This document shows positions 47,744 to 57,438 of a DNA stretch of 64,000 bases, one piece after another. Source of the DNA: Gemmatimonas aurantiaca T-27 (GTDB taxonomy: Bacteria > Gemmatimonadota > Gemmatimonadetes > Gemmatimonadales > Gemmatimonadaceae). Numbering within the stretch: the stretch's first letter is position 1; every line of letters starts with the position of its first letter. The position numbers and the translations under genes are program-made. A model generated the notes under the pieces. It did not search any database, was not told where the DNA came from, and was given only the letters and a program-made list of their open reading frames with translations. The DNA lies in the NCBI RefSeq assembly GCF_000010305.1, contig NC_012489.1:3541646-3605645 (forward strand). The letters run 5' to 3'.

Positions 47744-49858
47744 TCACGATTCGTGGCGCCGCCGGGACAGTTGGCGCCTGATCACGGAGAGCAACTCCTC
47801 GCTGGTGGCCGGCTTGGGCACAAAGTTTTCACCCGGCACCATGGTCACGTCGGAGGGGTCGAATTCGGGGTCGTAGCCGCTCGTAAACACCACGGGCAGT
47901 TGCGGATCGAGACGGTGCAGCTCGCTGGCCAATTGCGTGCCACTGACGCCGCCCGGCATCACCAGGTCGGTAATCACCAGGTCCACGGTGGCCTGCACGC
48001 TGGGCCACAGCTCGAGCGCGTCACGACCGCTGGGCGCCACATGCACCTTGTAACCATCCCGCTCGAGCACCCGCTGCAGCAGACGGCGCACCGTGGGCTC
48101 GTCTTCCACGATGAGCAGGGTGCCCGGCATCTGATGCTCACCGGAGTCCACCGTGAGCTCTTCTGACGACGCGGACGTGGCCTCCGGCAGAGAGGCCGCA
48201 CTCACGGGAATCCACACCTCCATCGTGGTGCCCGATCCGAGGGCCGTCTCCACACGTACCGTCCCCCCGTGTTGCTGGACAATGCCATACACCGTCGCCA
48301 GTCCGAGCCCTGTACCCTGCCCTGTGGGCTTGGTCGTGAAGAACGGCTCGAACAGACGTGGCAGGTTGTCTTCCGCGATGCCGCTGCCCGTGTCGCGCAC
48401 ACTGATCACCGCATAGTGACCGCTGGCCAGCCCACTCGGCGACTCCGGCGGCAGACTGCGCTGGATGGTGCTGATGACAATGGCCCCGCCGCCCTGCTGC
48501 GCATCACGGGCATTGAGCACGAGGTTCATCAAGACCTGCTCGATCATGCCGCCGTCCACATCCACCACCAGCGGCGTCGGCGACGACGAAACCACCAGTG
48601 AGTAGGAACTCGGCACCACCCGCCGCAGCAGGCGCACATGACTGCGCACCAGCGCATTCAGATCGAGCACCCGCGGCTGCATGGCTTGTTGGCGACTGAA
48701 CACCAGCAACTGCCGAGTCAGGCGCGCCGCCCGCTGCACGGCCGTTTCCACGTCGATGAGCAGTTCCCGGCCGATACGCGGCAGTTCCCGCACCAGTCGC
48801 AGCTCCTCGAGCTGCATCATGATGGCGGCCAGCACGTTGTTGAAATCGTGCGCGATGCCACCCGCCAGTTGACCGATGGCTTCCATCTTCTGGCTTTGCC
48901 GCAATCGGTGCTCGCTGGCCGTCAGTGCTTCCACCATCTGCGCATGTTCAATGGCCGTCTCCTGCTGCTCCCGCAGGGCGGTGGACAGCACGAGTGACAC
49001 CAGCGCCTGGATACCGAGGAAGGCCTGCAGGATCGTGAGCCCATCCCCACCGGTGGACACGGCCAGTGCCGTGGGTTGCTGATCGAGCAGCAACAACACA
49101 CCGGTCACGGCCACCCCCAGCAATGTCCAGAGCGTGCCCACCTGCCCGAAGCGCAAGGTCACCAGCAACAGCGGCAGCGCCAACATGTAGGGCTGTGCGC
49201 TCAGTGGTCCGACAATCGGCGTACCGCGCAGCGCGAACACGGTCACGGCCACCGTCACGGCAGCCAGCGCCGAGGCCTCCAGGATCCGCGGCAGTGCCCA
49301 GCCGCGTGACGGCGAGCGTGGTGGATTGAAGTACAAGACTGTCAATGGTGTGACGACGGCATAGGCCAGCATGTCGCCGATCCACCAGACCACACTGCCC
49401 CTCAGCACGGTACTGCCGTCGGCCCATCGTGCCACCAGCCCGGCAGGCACACTGGCCACAAAGGCGGCCACGCCGGTGATAACGAGGAACACCGCCACTT
49501 CCCGCAATCGGGCAAACCGGATCGGCTGTTCCGTGAAGCGACGGAGCAACTGGTCGATCAGATACAGTTCGGTGAGGCTGGCCACGAGGAACATCAGCCC
49601 CACCTGCGTCGCGTAATCCTGAATCAGGTTCGACAGCGTGTCGAGCAGGACATACCCGACAAACACCAGAGGGCGGTGCGAAGGCGGCAGCACCAGCAAC
49701 GCGCCCACGGCGACGCCTGCGGGAGGCCAGGCCGGCGCGAGGGGGCCACCGTAGCGGATCAATGCCAATGCCGCCGCATGTGAGACGAAGAAGGCCAGCG
49801 CGAGGCGCACCAGCTTCCCCGGTTCCAACGCCGCGGGGAACAGCCAATCTGGACGCAT
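47744..49858 (-). CDS. MASE1 hybrid sensor histidine kinase/response regulator
   Basis: A 704-residue inner-membrane hybrid kinase. The N-terminal 285 residues are an eight-to-ten-helix MASE1 sensor (YGGPLAPAWPPAGVAVGALL, VVWWIGDMLAYAVVTPLTVL). The HisKA box is GGIAHDFNNVLAAIMMQLEE (His about 335). HATPase boxes are MNLVLNARDAQQ, VRDTGSGIAEDNLPRLFEPF and GTGLGLATVYGIVQQHGG. A C-terminal receiver domain (about 580-700) has the acceptor Asp in LVITDLVMPGG (about 630) and Lys in FVPKPATSEE. No DNA-binding output is seen, so a separate phosphotransfer partner is expected. It is monocistronic. Confidence 0.95.
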   Translation of the reverse strand: MRPDWLFPAALEPGKLVRLALAFFVSHAAALALIRYGGPLAPAWPPAGVAVGALLVLPPSHRPLVFVGYVLLDTLSNLIQDYATQVGLMFLVASLTELYLIDQLLRRFTEQPIRFARLREVAVFLVITGVAAFVASVPAGLVARWADGSTVLRGSVVWWIGDMLAYAVVTPLTVLYFNPPRSPSRGWALPRILEASALAAVTVAVTVFALRGTPIVGPLSAQPYMLALPLLLVTLRFGQVGTLWTLLGVAVTGVLLLLDQQPTALAVSTGGDGLTILQAFLGIQALVSLVLSTALREQQETAIEHAQMVEALTASEHRLRQSQKMEAIGQLAGGIAHDFNNVLAAIMMQLEELRLVRELPRIGRELLIDVETAVQRAARLTRQLLVFSRQQAMQPRVLDLNALVRSHVRLLRRVVPSSYSLVVSSSPTPLVVDVDGGMIEQVLMNLVLNARDAQQGGGAIVISTIQRSLPPESPSGLASGHYAVISVRDTGSGIAEDNLPRLFEPFFTTKPTGQGTGLGLATVYGIVQQHGGTVRVETALGSGTTMEVWIPVSAASLPEATSASSEELTVDSGEHQMPGTLLIVEDEPTVRRLLQRVLERDGYKVHVAPSGRDALELWPSVQATVDLVITDLVMPGGVSGTQLASELHRLDPQLPVVFTSGYDPEFDPSDVTMVPGENFVPKPATSEELLSVIRRQLSRRRHES

Positions 49859-50082
49859 GCAGTGAGCTGGTCAGAGCGTTCACATGGGAGCGCAGCGGAC
49901 AAAGATCCGCGCGACCAAGTATATGACCGACGCCCTCCGACGGAAGAGGCCGGACCTGCTCCGTGACACCATCCCGTATGCCGGTAAGGGGCAATTGGCC
50001 GTTTGTACCGTACATTGCAGCAGGGTTGCATCGGGGCACACCGGACGGTCGGCGTGCTCCCTGAATACTCCGTCCCCATCGC

Positions 50083-51048
50083 ATGTCTTCATTGGCTATC
50101 TCGATATCCGGTGTGTCGAAGCGCTACGAGCACCACGTGGCCGTGCGCACGTTGTCGCTCAGTGTTCCGCGCGGCACGGTCTATGGTCTGCTCGGCCCCA
50201 ATGGTGCCGGCAAGACCACCACCATCCGGATGATCCTCAACATCATCGCGCCGGACACCGGCAGCATCTCGGTACTCGGCGCGGCAAGTCACGACCCCTC
50301 GATCGTGGACCGCATCGGGTACCTGCCCGAGGAACGCGGTCTGTACCGCAAGATGCAGGTCCGACGCGTGCTGCGATTCCTGGGAGAGCTCAAGGGGCTC
50401 TCGGGGCGTGACCTCGATCGGCGTATCGACGCCTGGCTGGAACGTCTGTCACTCAAGGGCGGCGGTGCCGACTGGGGCACCAGCAAGGTGGATGAACTGT
50501 CGCGCGGCATGCAGCAGAAAGTGCAGTTCATCGGCGCCCTGCTGCACGACCCGGAACTCGTGATTCTCGACGAGCCGTTCAGCGGCCTCGATCCCATCAA
50601 TGCGCAGGCACTCAAGGACACCGTGGTCGATCTGCGCAAGCAGGGACGCACCGTCATCTTCAGCACACACCTGATGGACAACGCCGAACGTCTCTGTGAT
50701 GCCGTGTGCATCATTGCCGCCGGCGAGAAGGTGTTGGACGGCACCATCAGCGAGGTGCGTGATGCGCATGGTGGGCGCTTCGTGGCGCTGGCATTCGACG
50801 GCGCGCCGTCCCCGGCGACGGAAGCCATTCTCGGGGATCCGGCGTGGGTGCTCCGCCGCGATGACTCGAATCGGTACCTCGAACTCGAACTACCGGAGCA
50901 TGTGGCCCCATCGGCGTTGCTGACCGCCTTGGTGCAATCGGGCGCGAGCATCGAACGGTTCGAGCATGTACGTCCTTCATTGCACCGGATCTTCCTGGAG
51001 AAGGTCGGGGCGACCCACGTCGAAGCGGGGATGAGTGGCCATGGTTGA
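50083..51048 (+). CDS. NatA-like ABC transporter ATP-binding protein
   Basis: A 321-residue ATPase with Walker A GPNGAGKTTT (residues about 37-46), GYLPEERGLYRKMQ (Q-loop region of the NatA/YhaQ group), the signature LSRGMQQKVQFIGALL (a variant of LSGGQ) and Walker B LVILDEPFSGLD. The switch His is in VIFSTHLMDNAE. The C-terminal extension is typical of exporters. NatAB-type systems extrude Na+, drugs or peptides. It pairs with the permease gene whose ATG overlaps its end. Confidence 0.93.
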   Translation: MSSLAISISGVSKRYEHHVAVRTLSLSVPRGTVYGLLGPNGAGKTTTIRMILNIIAPDTGSISVLGAASHDPSIVDRIGYLPEERGLYRKMQVRRVLRFLGELKGLSGRDLDRRIDAWLERLSLKGGGADWGTSKVDELSRGMQQKVQFIGALLHDPELVILDEPFSGLDPINAQALKDTVVDLRKQGRTVIFSTHLMDNAERLCDAVCIIAAGEKVLDGTISEVRDAHGGRFVALAFDGAPSPATEAILGDPAWVLRRDDSNRYLELELPEHVAPSALLTALVQSGASIERFEHVRPSLHRIFLEKVGATHVEAGMSGHG

Positions 51049-52330
51049 TCGGAAATTTCTCGCCGTGGTGCGTCGTGAGTATCTGGAACGCGTGCGCACA
51101 CGCTGGTTCCTGATCGCCACCATCTTCGGCCCCGTGCTGTTCGGATCCCTGATGGTGTTGCCGGCACTCATCGCCTCACGCGACAAGGGTGCGGCCGACG
51201 CGTCGAACATCGTCATCATCGATGCGACCGGTACCAATCTCGGCACGCGCGTCTCCACGCAACTCGCCGGGGGAGTCACGGCCGGCGACAGATCGGCGCG
51301 TGTGGTACCGGTGACATCCAGTGGGATCGCGGCCGCCGAATCGCTGGCCACGGCCGACGTCATGCAGGAACGCGCCAAGGGCTATCTCATCGTGGACAGC
51401 GTGTCGTTGACCACGGGCCGTGCCCGCTATGCGGGCAGCAACACCACGGCGATCTTCGACATGCAGCGGCTGGAACGTGCGTTGCAGCGCGAACTGTTTT
51501 CGATCCGGCTCGAGAGTGCCGGCGTGGACCCGGATGTGGGCCGATCGCTCACCGGCGTCTCGGCCACCATCAGCACGGAACGTCTGACCAAACAGGGTCG
51601 GGGTGGATCGGGTCAGCTCAACTTCATCGTCGGCCTGGCCGTCGCGATGACGTTGTACATGACGATCTTCATCTACGGCCTCAACGTGCTGCGCGGTGTG
51701 CTGGAGGAGAAACAGACCCGCGTGGCCGAGGTGGTGCTGGCCAGCATTCCCGCGACCCGGTTGCTGGCCGGCAAGGTGGTGGGCGTTGGCGCGGTCGGGT
51801 TCACGCAGATTGTGTTGTGGATGGTGATCGGTGTCGTGATGTACCACGTGCGCGCGCCCATCCTGGCGTCATTCGGTGTCACGAGTGCGCCGCTCAACAT
51901 TCCCGATGTCGGCTTCTCCACCGCGTTCACGCTGCTCGGCTTCTTCGTGCTGGGCTTCATGTTCTATGCGGGGCTGTTTGCTGCGGTGGGCGCCACCATC
52001 AACAGCGAGCAGGAGGCACAGCAAGCGCAGATGCCGGTGGTGCTGTTGTTGATCGCCAGCGTGATGTTCGTGCAGAACATCCTCATGCAACCCGACGGCA
52101 CCTTGTCGCGCATCATGTCGACCCTGCCGTTCAGTGCTCCGATCGTGATGCCGCTGCGCATGACGGTCGCCCCTGTGCCCATGTCACAGGTGGTCATGGC
52201 GCTGGTGTCGGTGGCGCTGGGCGCAGCCTTCACCACCTGGATTGCGGGCCGGATCTATCGGGTGGGGCTGCTCATGTACGGCAAGCGGCCGACATTCCGC
52301 GAGATGATGACATGGGTCAACCGCACCTGA
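51041..52330 (+). CDS. NatB-like ABC transporter permease
   Basis: A 429-residue ABC-2 permease. An N-terminal helix (WFLIATIFGPVLFGSLMVLP) precedes a large extracytoplasmic loop (about 45-190). Five or six helices follow (LNFIVGLAVAMTLYMTIFIY, FTLLGFFVLGFMFYAGLFAA, PVVLLLIASVMFVQNILM, MALVSVALGAAFTTWIAG), the layout of NatB/YhaP. NVLRGVLEEKQTRVAEVVLA is the usual coupling helix. It overlaps the ATPase gene by eight bases. A GTG six bases earlier is an alternative start. A strong terminator follows. Confidence 0.92.
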   Translation: MVDRKFLAVVRREYLERVRTRWFLIATIFGPVLFGSLMVLPALIASRDKGAADASNIVIIDATGTNLGTRVSTQLAGGVTAGDRSARVVPVTSSGIAAAESLATADVMQERAKGYLIVDSVSLTTGRARYAGSNTTAIFDMQRLERALQRELFSIRLESAGVDPDVGRSLTGVSATISTERLTKQGRGGSGQLNFIVGLAVAMTLYMTIFIYGLNVLRGVLEEKQTRVAEVVLASIPATRLLAGKVVGVGAVGFTQIVLWMVIGVVMYHVRAPILASFGVTSAPLNIPDVGFSTAFTLLGFFVLGFMFYAGLFAAVGATINSEQEAQQAQMPVVLLLIASVMFVQNILMQPDGTLSRIMSTLPFSAPIVMPLRMTVAPVPMSQVVMALVSVALGAAFTTWIAGRIYRVGLLMYGKRPTFREMMTWVNRT

Positions 52331-52355
52331 GCGTCACGTGCATTGACAGCGATCC

Positions 52356-52396
52356 CTGCGCCCCTGATGCCACGAGTATCAGGGGCGCAGTTTTTT
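52356..52396 (+). terminator. Intrinsic terminator overlapping the convergent kinase stop
   Basis: A perfect 13-bp stem, CTGCGCCCCTGAT with its complement, has a nine-base loop and six Ts. It ends the ABC operon. Its right arm and T-run lie over the last codons and stop of the oppositely transcribed kinase gene. Confidence 0.88.
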
Positions 52397-54199
52397 CTGC
52401 TGTGCCAATTCGGCGCGCGCCTGGCGTGCGAGGCGCTGAACGAGGTCCCGGAGTGTTTGCTCGCGCTTGCGGGAGGTGTGCACAAAAATCGCACGCGCCA
52501 ATCCATGCGCCGATAGAAACGCGGTGACCGCACCGACGGCGGCCATGACCGGGTCGTGCGCGAACTTGAGGGTGAGCCCGAAGACCAACGGACTGAGTCC
52601 GAGCCCTGCACCGAAACCGACGCCGCCGAACAACCCGCCCCAAGTCGGCGAGAGATCCTCGAACGCGCGAATGATCGTCCGTCCATTCCGAACGGCCACC
52701 TGAATCTGGAGCTCCCGCGCCACGTTGCCCTGTCGCTGGCGTGTGCCACCAGTGGTGATGGTGAGTGTGCGGCCCACGACCGACACGTTGACCATCTCCC
52801 CGACAGCACGCCGCGCCTCGTCGACCATCTCCTCGAAGTAGTCGAGCGGCACCTCGCCATCGAGTGTGGCCTCGAATTCGAGCTTGTTGTGCGCTCCCAT
52901 CCAGATGCTCGGGGGGCGCTGTTGCGACTCTCCCACCTGCAACGTCACCGCTTCGCGATCGGCCAGCGCCAGCGAATGTGCGTCCGCCCGCTCCAACAGC
53001 GCCCGCTCGACGTACTTCGCATCGATGCCCGCTTCGAGAGCAGCCTCCTTCACCACCACTACGTCATAACCACGGGTGAGTGGTTCCCCATCGGCGGGTG
53101 TGCGTAGCAGAAATTCGGGCGGCGGCACGATCACACCGGTGTGTGCCTGCAGCGCAGCCGCGCGCTCCCACACCTGGTGGGCCTCCGCGGAGCTGAGCGC
53201 TGCGTCGGAAGGCGTGGGTGTTGTACGTGATGCCGGAACCACGGCTGGCGGAACCACGACTGCCGCAACCGCGGTCCTATCGGACGCCACCACTCCGGCC
53301 GCGGGTACACGTGGCGCGAGCACCGCCAGGTTCGCTGGCGTGCGGTCGTGCAGCACGTCGTCGATCTGCTCGAGCAGAGCGCCAGCCGAGGGCGTACGCT
53401 GGTCCGGAGACTTGGCCAGCAGGCGTTGCACCAGCGCATCGAGCGCCGACGAGGCATCCGGCAGCACATCGCGCAAGCTGGGCACCGGACTCGTCACGTG
53501 AGCCACCAGCACCGCGGAGGCTTGCGACCGTTCGTAGGGGAAGCGCCCCGTGAGCAGGTGGTAGAGCAACACCCCCAATGCATACAGGTCACTGCGTCCA
53601 TCGAGCGCTTCGGCGGTGACCTGCTCGGGGCTCATGTAGAACACGGATCCCAACACCGTACCGGTCGCCGTCAGCGGCTGTGCATCACCCATGCGCGCAA
53701 TGCCGAAATCGGTGATGACCGCGCGCCCCGACTGATCGATGAGCACGTTCTCGGCTTTGATATCGCGGTGCACCACACCCGCCGCATGCGCAAACGCCAA
53801 TGCATCCGCGACCTGACGCGTCACGAGCAATGCTTCGCGGGCCGGCAGAGGGCCGCTGCGTGCGAGACGGTCGGCCAGCGACTCACCATGCACATAGCCC
53901 ATGATGAAGTACACCACGCCATGCTGGTCGGCCGCCGAAAAGATCGGCACGATGCCCGGGTGCGACAGACCGGCCGCTGTGCGGGATTCGCGAACGAAGC
54001 GCTCGCGCACCTGGGCGTCGCTGGCCATGTGCGGCAGCAGGGTCTTGATCGCCACACGGCGCAGCAGGCGCGTATCCTCGGCCAGATACACCACCCCCAT
54101 GCCGCCCCGCCCGATCTCGCTGAGCAGGCGGAATTCGGCAGCCACCGCCCGGGCCAGTGAAGGCGCCGGTTCCGGCCATTGCATCGCATCCGTGTTCAT
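52379..54199 (-). CDS. Ser/Thr protein kinase with C-terminal membrane segment
   Basis: A 606-residue Hanks-type kinase. The Gly-loop is IGRGGMGVVYLAED (residues about 29-42), followed by the VAIKTLLP Lys, catalytic loop VVHRDIKAENVL, DFGIARM, SPEQVTAEAL and the Arg in KSPDQRTPSA. A Pro/Val/Thr-rich linker leads to a charged region (YVERALLERADAHSLALADR). Two hydrophobic stretches near residues 510-560 (FGGVGFGAGLGLSPLVFGLT, VMAAVGAVTAFLSAHGL) suggest a membrane hairpin. A basic tail closes the protein. The ATG has a GAGGAG site and overlaps the FAD-protein stop (ATGA). It is the last gene of the nine-gene polyamine-type operon, so it may regulate that system. Confidence 0.92.
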   Translation of the reverse strand: MNTDAMQWPEPAPSLARAVAAEFRLLSEIGRGGMGVVYLAEDTRLLRRVAIKTLLPHMASDAQVRERFVRESRTAAGLSHPGIVPIFSAADQHGVVYFIMGYVHGESLADRLARSGPLPAREALLVTRQVADALAFAHAAGVVHRDIKAENVLIDQSGRAVITDFGIARMGDAQPLTATGTVLGSVFYMSPEQVTAEALDGRSDLYALGVLLYHLLTGRFPYERSQASAVLVAHVTSPVPSLRDVLPDASSALDALVQRLLAKSPDQRTPSAGALLEQIDDVLHDRTPANLAVLAPRVPAAGVVASDRTAVAAVVVPPAVVPASRTTPTPSDAALSSAEAHQVWERAAALQAHTGVIVPPPEFLLRTPADGEPLTRGYDVVVVKEAALEAGIDAKYVERALLERADAHSLALADREAVTLQVGESQQRPPSIWMGAHNKLEFEATLDGEVPLDYFEEMVDEARRAVGEMVNVSVVGRTLTITTGGTRQRQGNVARELQIQVAVRNGRTIIRAFEDLSPTWGGLFGGVGFGAGLGLSPLVFGLTLKFAHDPVMAAVGAVTAFLSAHGLARAIFVHTSRKREQTLRDLVQRLARQARAELAQQKKLRP

Positions 54200-55893
54200 C
54201 CCGTCTCCTCCTGGTCTTCGCGTGCAGCCGATGCGCGGCCGCTGCCACTCTTTCCAACGAGTGCAATCGCACGCATGGCCGCAGTCACCCCGTGCCACTG
54301 CGCCTCTTCAAACAAACTCATGCCACTGAGATCGGCATGGGCCACGAACATTCCCGGGGCCGGCTGCCAGTCACGCAGACGCAGGAGCCGGTGCAGGAGC
54401 CCCGGCATGGGACGGGCCATGGCGTGACCCCATCGCATGACGTCGATGCGCGTGATGCAGTCGGCGATATCCGGATGGGCGCGTGTGAGATCCTGCACGA
54501 TCTGGTCGCGCCACTCGGTCCACGGTCGTTGCAGCAACCATTGCCGGGCCTCAGCGGCAGGCCGATCAACCACCGCATGATACCATGTCCACACGGCCGG
54601 CAGGGTGGGGCGACCGAGCAGTTGATGGCCCGCGTTCACGTAGCCCAGTGAAGGACTGCCATAGATGACATTGTCCCACGCCAAGGGCGCACCGCGTTCG
54701 TCCGGCATGCGGTGCAGCACCACGTTGGCCACCACCCACGGCGCGTATTCGAGCACATTGGGCAACTCGACGGCCGGAAACACGCGTGGCAACACGAACA
54801 TCGGCGCGGCCCAGATGACCGCATCGGCCACGATGCGCGCCTGTGGTGTGTCCACCACCCAGCGTTGGCCTTCGCGTGCGATCTGCCAGGCCACAGCACC
54901 CGTGTGAATGCGTGGCCCTCCATCGCGGGATGTACGCGCCATCAGACGCCTGGTGAGCGCCTGGGCAATGAAGTCGTTGCCTTCGGGCCAGGTCAGCGGG
55001 CCATGTTCTTCACTCTCGCGGGCTGCGAAATAGTGTACGGCAGCCCAGGCGCTCGCCTGCTGCAATGACGCCCCGAAGTCGTCGCGCGTGCCGTACTCCA
55101 CCCACCATCGCAGCGCAGGCGCGGTGAATCCTTCACGACGCATCCACGCGTCGGCGGTGAGGGTGTCGAGCTCCTCGACGGCGCGCGCCGTTCGGGCCGC
55201 TGCACCTCCGGCCGCGATGGCCCGTCGTCTGGTCTCGTGTCCCGTGGCGCTGGGCACACGAAACATGCGCGTGGCGCGCAGTTCGTCGATGCGGGCATCG
55301 AACCGTGCAAACTGCGCACGATCCGCTGCATTGATGGCATCCATGGGCTCCAGCCCTTCATGCCACCGGCCGTGCTGCCACAGACGCTCCTGCGGCGTGT
55401 GGCAGAGCGTACGCTCATCCCATTCGCCGGTGGCACTGAGCACCCCCAGTTCACGAAACAGCCGTCGTACGTGCACCGCATCCGCATCGGGTACGGGCAC
55501 ATAGTGTGCGCCCCATGGCGCACGAATGCGCGCGGCATCGACGAGCGGCACCCCGTCGGGTCCGGCAGCGCGGGCATTGCCGCCGGTGTGGGCGTCCATT
55601 TCGAGAAGCAGCCAATCGGTCATGCCCTGCGCGTCGAGTTGCCACGCCGCCGACAGTCCACCCATGCCCCCACCAACGATGGCAACCGATGTGCGCAGTT
55701 CGCGCCGTGCCCCGCGGGCACCCTGACGCAGGCTGCCGTCACGCACGGCGTGCCCCGCCCTGCTGCCATCGGCGATGAACTCGCCGGCGATGACATGTCC
55801 TTTCCGCGAAAGCCCCACCAACGCCGGCGCCAGCGTGGGCGCAAAGGCCATCGCGCCCAATGACTTGAGCAGATCGCGTCGACTGGGTGTCAC
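54196..55893 (-). CDS. FAD-dependent amine-oxidase-like protein with Tat signal
   Basis: A 565-residue flavoprotein. The N-terminus (PSRRDLLKSLGAMAFAPTLA) carries a twin-arginine motif and hydrophobic core, so export as a folded protein is predicted. The FAD-binding Rossmann motif is VAIVGGGMGGLSAAWQLDAQ (residues about 68-87), with LLEMDAHTGGNA following. A late FVAHADLSGMSLFEEAQWHG is typical of the C-terminal FAD contact in flavin amine oxidases. The substrate is unknown. Its place directly after an aminopropyltransferase gene suggests polyamine-related amines. It starts four bases after that gene's stop and overlaps the kinase start. Confidence 0.85.
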   Translation of the reverse strand: MTPSRRDLLKSLGAMAFAPTLAPALVGLSRKGHVIAGEFIADGSRAGHAVRDGSLRQGARGARRELRTSVAIVGGGMGGLSAAWQLDAQGMTDWLLLEMDAHTGGNARAAGPDGVPLVDAARIRAPWGAHYVPVPDADAVHVRRLFRELGVLSATGEWDERTLCHTPQERLWQHGRWHEGLEPMDAINAADRAQFARFDARIDELRATRMFRVPSATGHETRRRAIAAGGAAARTARAVEELDTLTADAWMRREGFTAPALRWWVEYGTRDDFGASLQQASAWAAVHYFAARESEEHGPLTWPEGNDFIAQALTRRLMARTSRDGGPRIHTGAVAWQIAREGQRWVVDTPQARIVADAVIWAAPMFVLPRVFPAVELPNVLEYAPWVVANVVLHRMPDERGAPLAWDNVIYGSPSLGYVNAGHQLLGRPTLPAVWTWYHAVVDRPAAEARQWLLQRPWTEWRDQIVQDLTRAHPDIADCITRIDVMRWGHAMARPMPGLLHRLLRLRDWQPAPGMFVAHADLSGMSLFEEAQWHGVTAAMRAIALVGKSGSGRASAAREDQEETG

Positions 55894-55897
55894 GCGA

Positions 55898-57394
55898 TCA
55901 GCGATTGATGGCGTCGAACTCGTGCTCGTAGTAGCGCACGAGCACCTGATCGTTCAGGCGATTGGCCAGCGCCGGTACTCGCTGCATATCGGCCGGAAAA
56001 TCGAACAGCGCCGGAATGGTGGCTGCCGTGAGATACCGCAGGTCCTCGGGCAACGCGGCCGGTGGCGCATAACTGTCCCGGCTCGCGATCACGAACCCCC
56101 ACTCGCCAAAACTCGGCACGTACACATGATAGGGCCACGTCCGCAGGCCAGCACCTTCCAGCGTCGTCACGATGCTCCAGAACGACTGCCGCGCAAACAT
56201 GGGCGAGGTGCTTTGCACCACCAGCGCCGCACCGGGAGCCATATGCTGCTGCACGAGGCGATAGAACGCGCTCGTGTACAACTTGCCCACGTGATAGTTG
56301 GACGGATCCGGGAAGTCGATCACCACGAAGTCGAACTGCGCGGCATGGCTATCCAGCCAGGTGAAGGCATCCGCATTCACCACCTGCACCCGGGCATCGT
56401 TCAACGCATTGGCATTGAGTGCCGTCAGCCGCGGATGCGTGCGAAACAGAGTGGTCATGCCTTCATCGAGATCGACCAGGGTCACCTGCTGCACGTCGGA
56501 ATAGCGCAGGATCTCGCGCACCGCCAACCCGTCGCCGCCGCCCAACACCAGCACGCGCCCCTTCGCCCGCGCGGCCGCGAGTCCGGGGTGCACCAGCCCT
56601 TCGTGATAGCGGTATTCATCACGCGACGCAAACTGCAGATGGCCGTTGAGGTAGAGCCGCAGATCGTCCTTCCAACTGGTCAGAACAATGCGCTGGTAAC
56701 GCGTGTCCTTGGCCATGATGATCGGATCGGCATACATGCCTTCTTCGGCCAGCGACGTGATGTCCTGCCCTTTCCAGAGCCCCGCGCTCAGCACCACCAG
56801 CGCGATGAGCCCCGTGGCCTGCAGCGAACGCCGACGTGGCAACGCATCGCGGAACAGCCAGGTGCTCCAGAGCCCGACCAGCACATTGATCACGCCAAAG
56901 AGCAGCGCGCTACGCACCAACCCGAGACGCGGCACCAGCAGCAGCGGAAACAGCAGTGAAGCAAAGAGCGCGCCGATGTAGTCGAACGTGAGCACGTTCG
57001 CGACCACGTCCTTGAAGCTGTAGCGGTCGCGCAGGATGCGCATCAGCAGCGGGATTTCGAGACCCACCAGAATGCCGATGAGCAGCACGATGCCGTACAG
57101 CGTGGGCCGGAAGGCATCGGTGTAGGCGAACGACAGGAACAGCAGCAGCGACGACAGGCCGCCCACCACGCCCACCAGCATCTCCACCTGTACAAACCGT
57201 GTCACCACACCCTTCACCACAAAACGGGAGAGCCAGCTCCCGATGCCCATGGCAAACAAGTACGTGCCGATAATGGTGGAGAACTGCGTGACACTGTCAC
57301 CCAGCAGGTACGACGCCAGGGCTCCGGCCACGAGCTCATAAATGAGCCCGCAGGCGGCGATCAGGCAAACCGAAAGAAAAAGCGCGAGCGGCAC
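55898..57394 (-). CDS. Membrane-fused polyamine aminopropyltransferase (spermidine synthase-like)
   Basis: A 498-residue fusion. About 210 N-terminal residues form seven or so transmembrane helices (FLSVCLIAACGLIYELVAG, LYGIVLLIGILVGLEIPLL). The rest is a spermidine-synthase domain with the substrate motif TRYQRIVL, LYLNGHLQFASRDEYRYHEG, AdoMet loop VLVLGGGDGLAVREIL, VTLVDLDEGM and the catalytic-region DFPDPSNYHVGKLYT. It transfers aminopropyl groups from decarboxylated AdoMet to an amine; whether to putrescine or another acceptor is unclear. The decarboxylase that makes the donor is encoded five genes upstream in the same operon. Confidence 0.9.
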   Translation of the reverse strand: MPLALFLSVCLIAACGLIYELVAGALASYLLGDSVTQFSTIIGTYLFAMGIGSWLSRFVVKGVVTRFVQVEMLVGVVGGLSSLLLFLSFAYTDAFRPTLYGIVLLIGILVGLEIPLLMRILRDRYSFKDVVANVLTFDYIGALFASLLFPLLLVPRLGLVRSALLFGVINVLVGLWSTWLFRDALPRRRSLQATGLIALVVLSAGLWKGQDITSLAEEGMYADPIIMAKDTRYQRIVLTSWKDDLRLYLNGHLQFASRDEYRYHEGLVHPGLAAARAKGRVLVLGGGDGLAVREILRYSDVQQVTLVDLDEGMTTLFRTHPRLTALNANALNDARVQVVNADAFTWLDSHAAQFDFVVIDFPDPSNYHVGKLYTSAFYRLVQQHMAPGAALVVQSTSPMFARQSFWSIVTTLEGAGLRTWPYHVYVPSFGEWGFVIASRDSYAPPAALPEDLRYLTAATIPALFDFPADMQRVPALANRLNDQVLVRYYEHEFDAINR

Positions 57395-57438
57395 GGTGAG
57401 CCTGTGATTACTTCAGCGACACGAGCGGCGGCGGCCGC

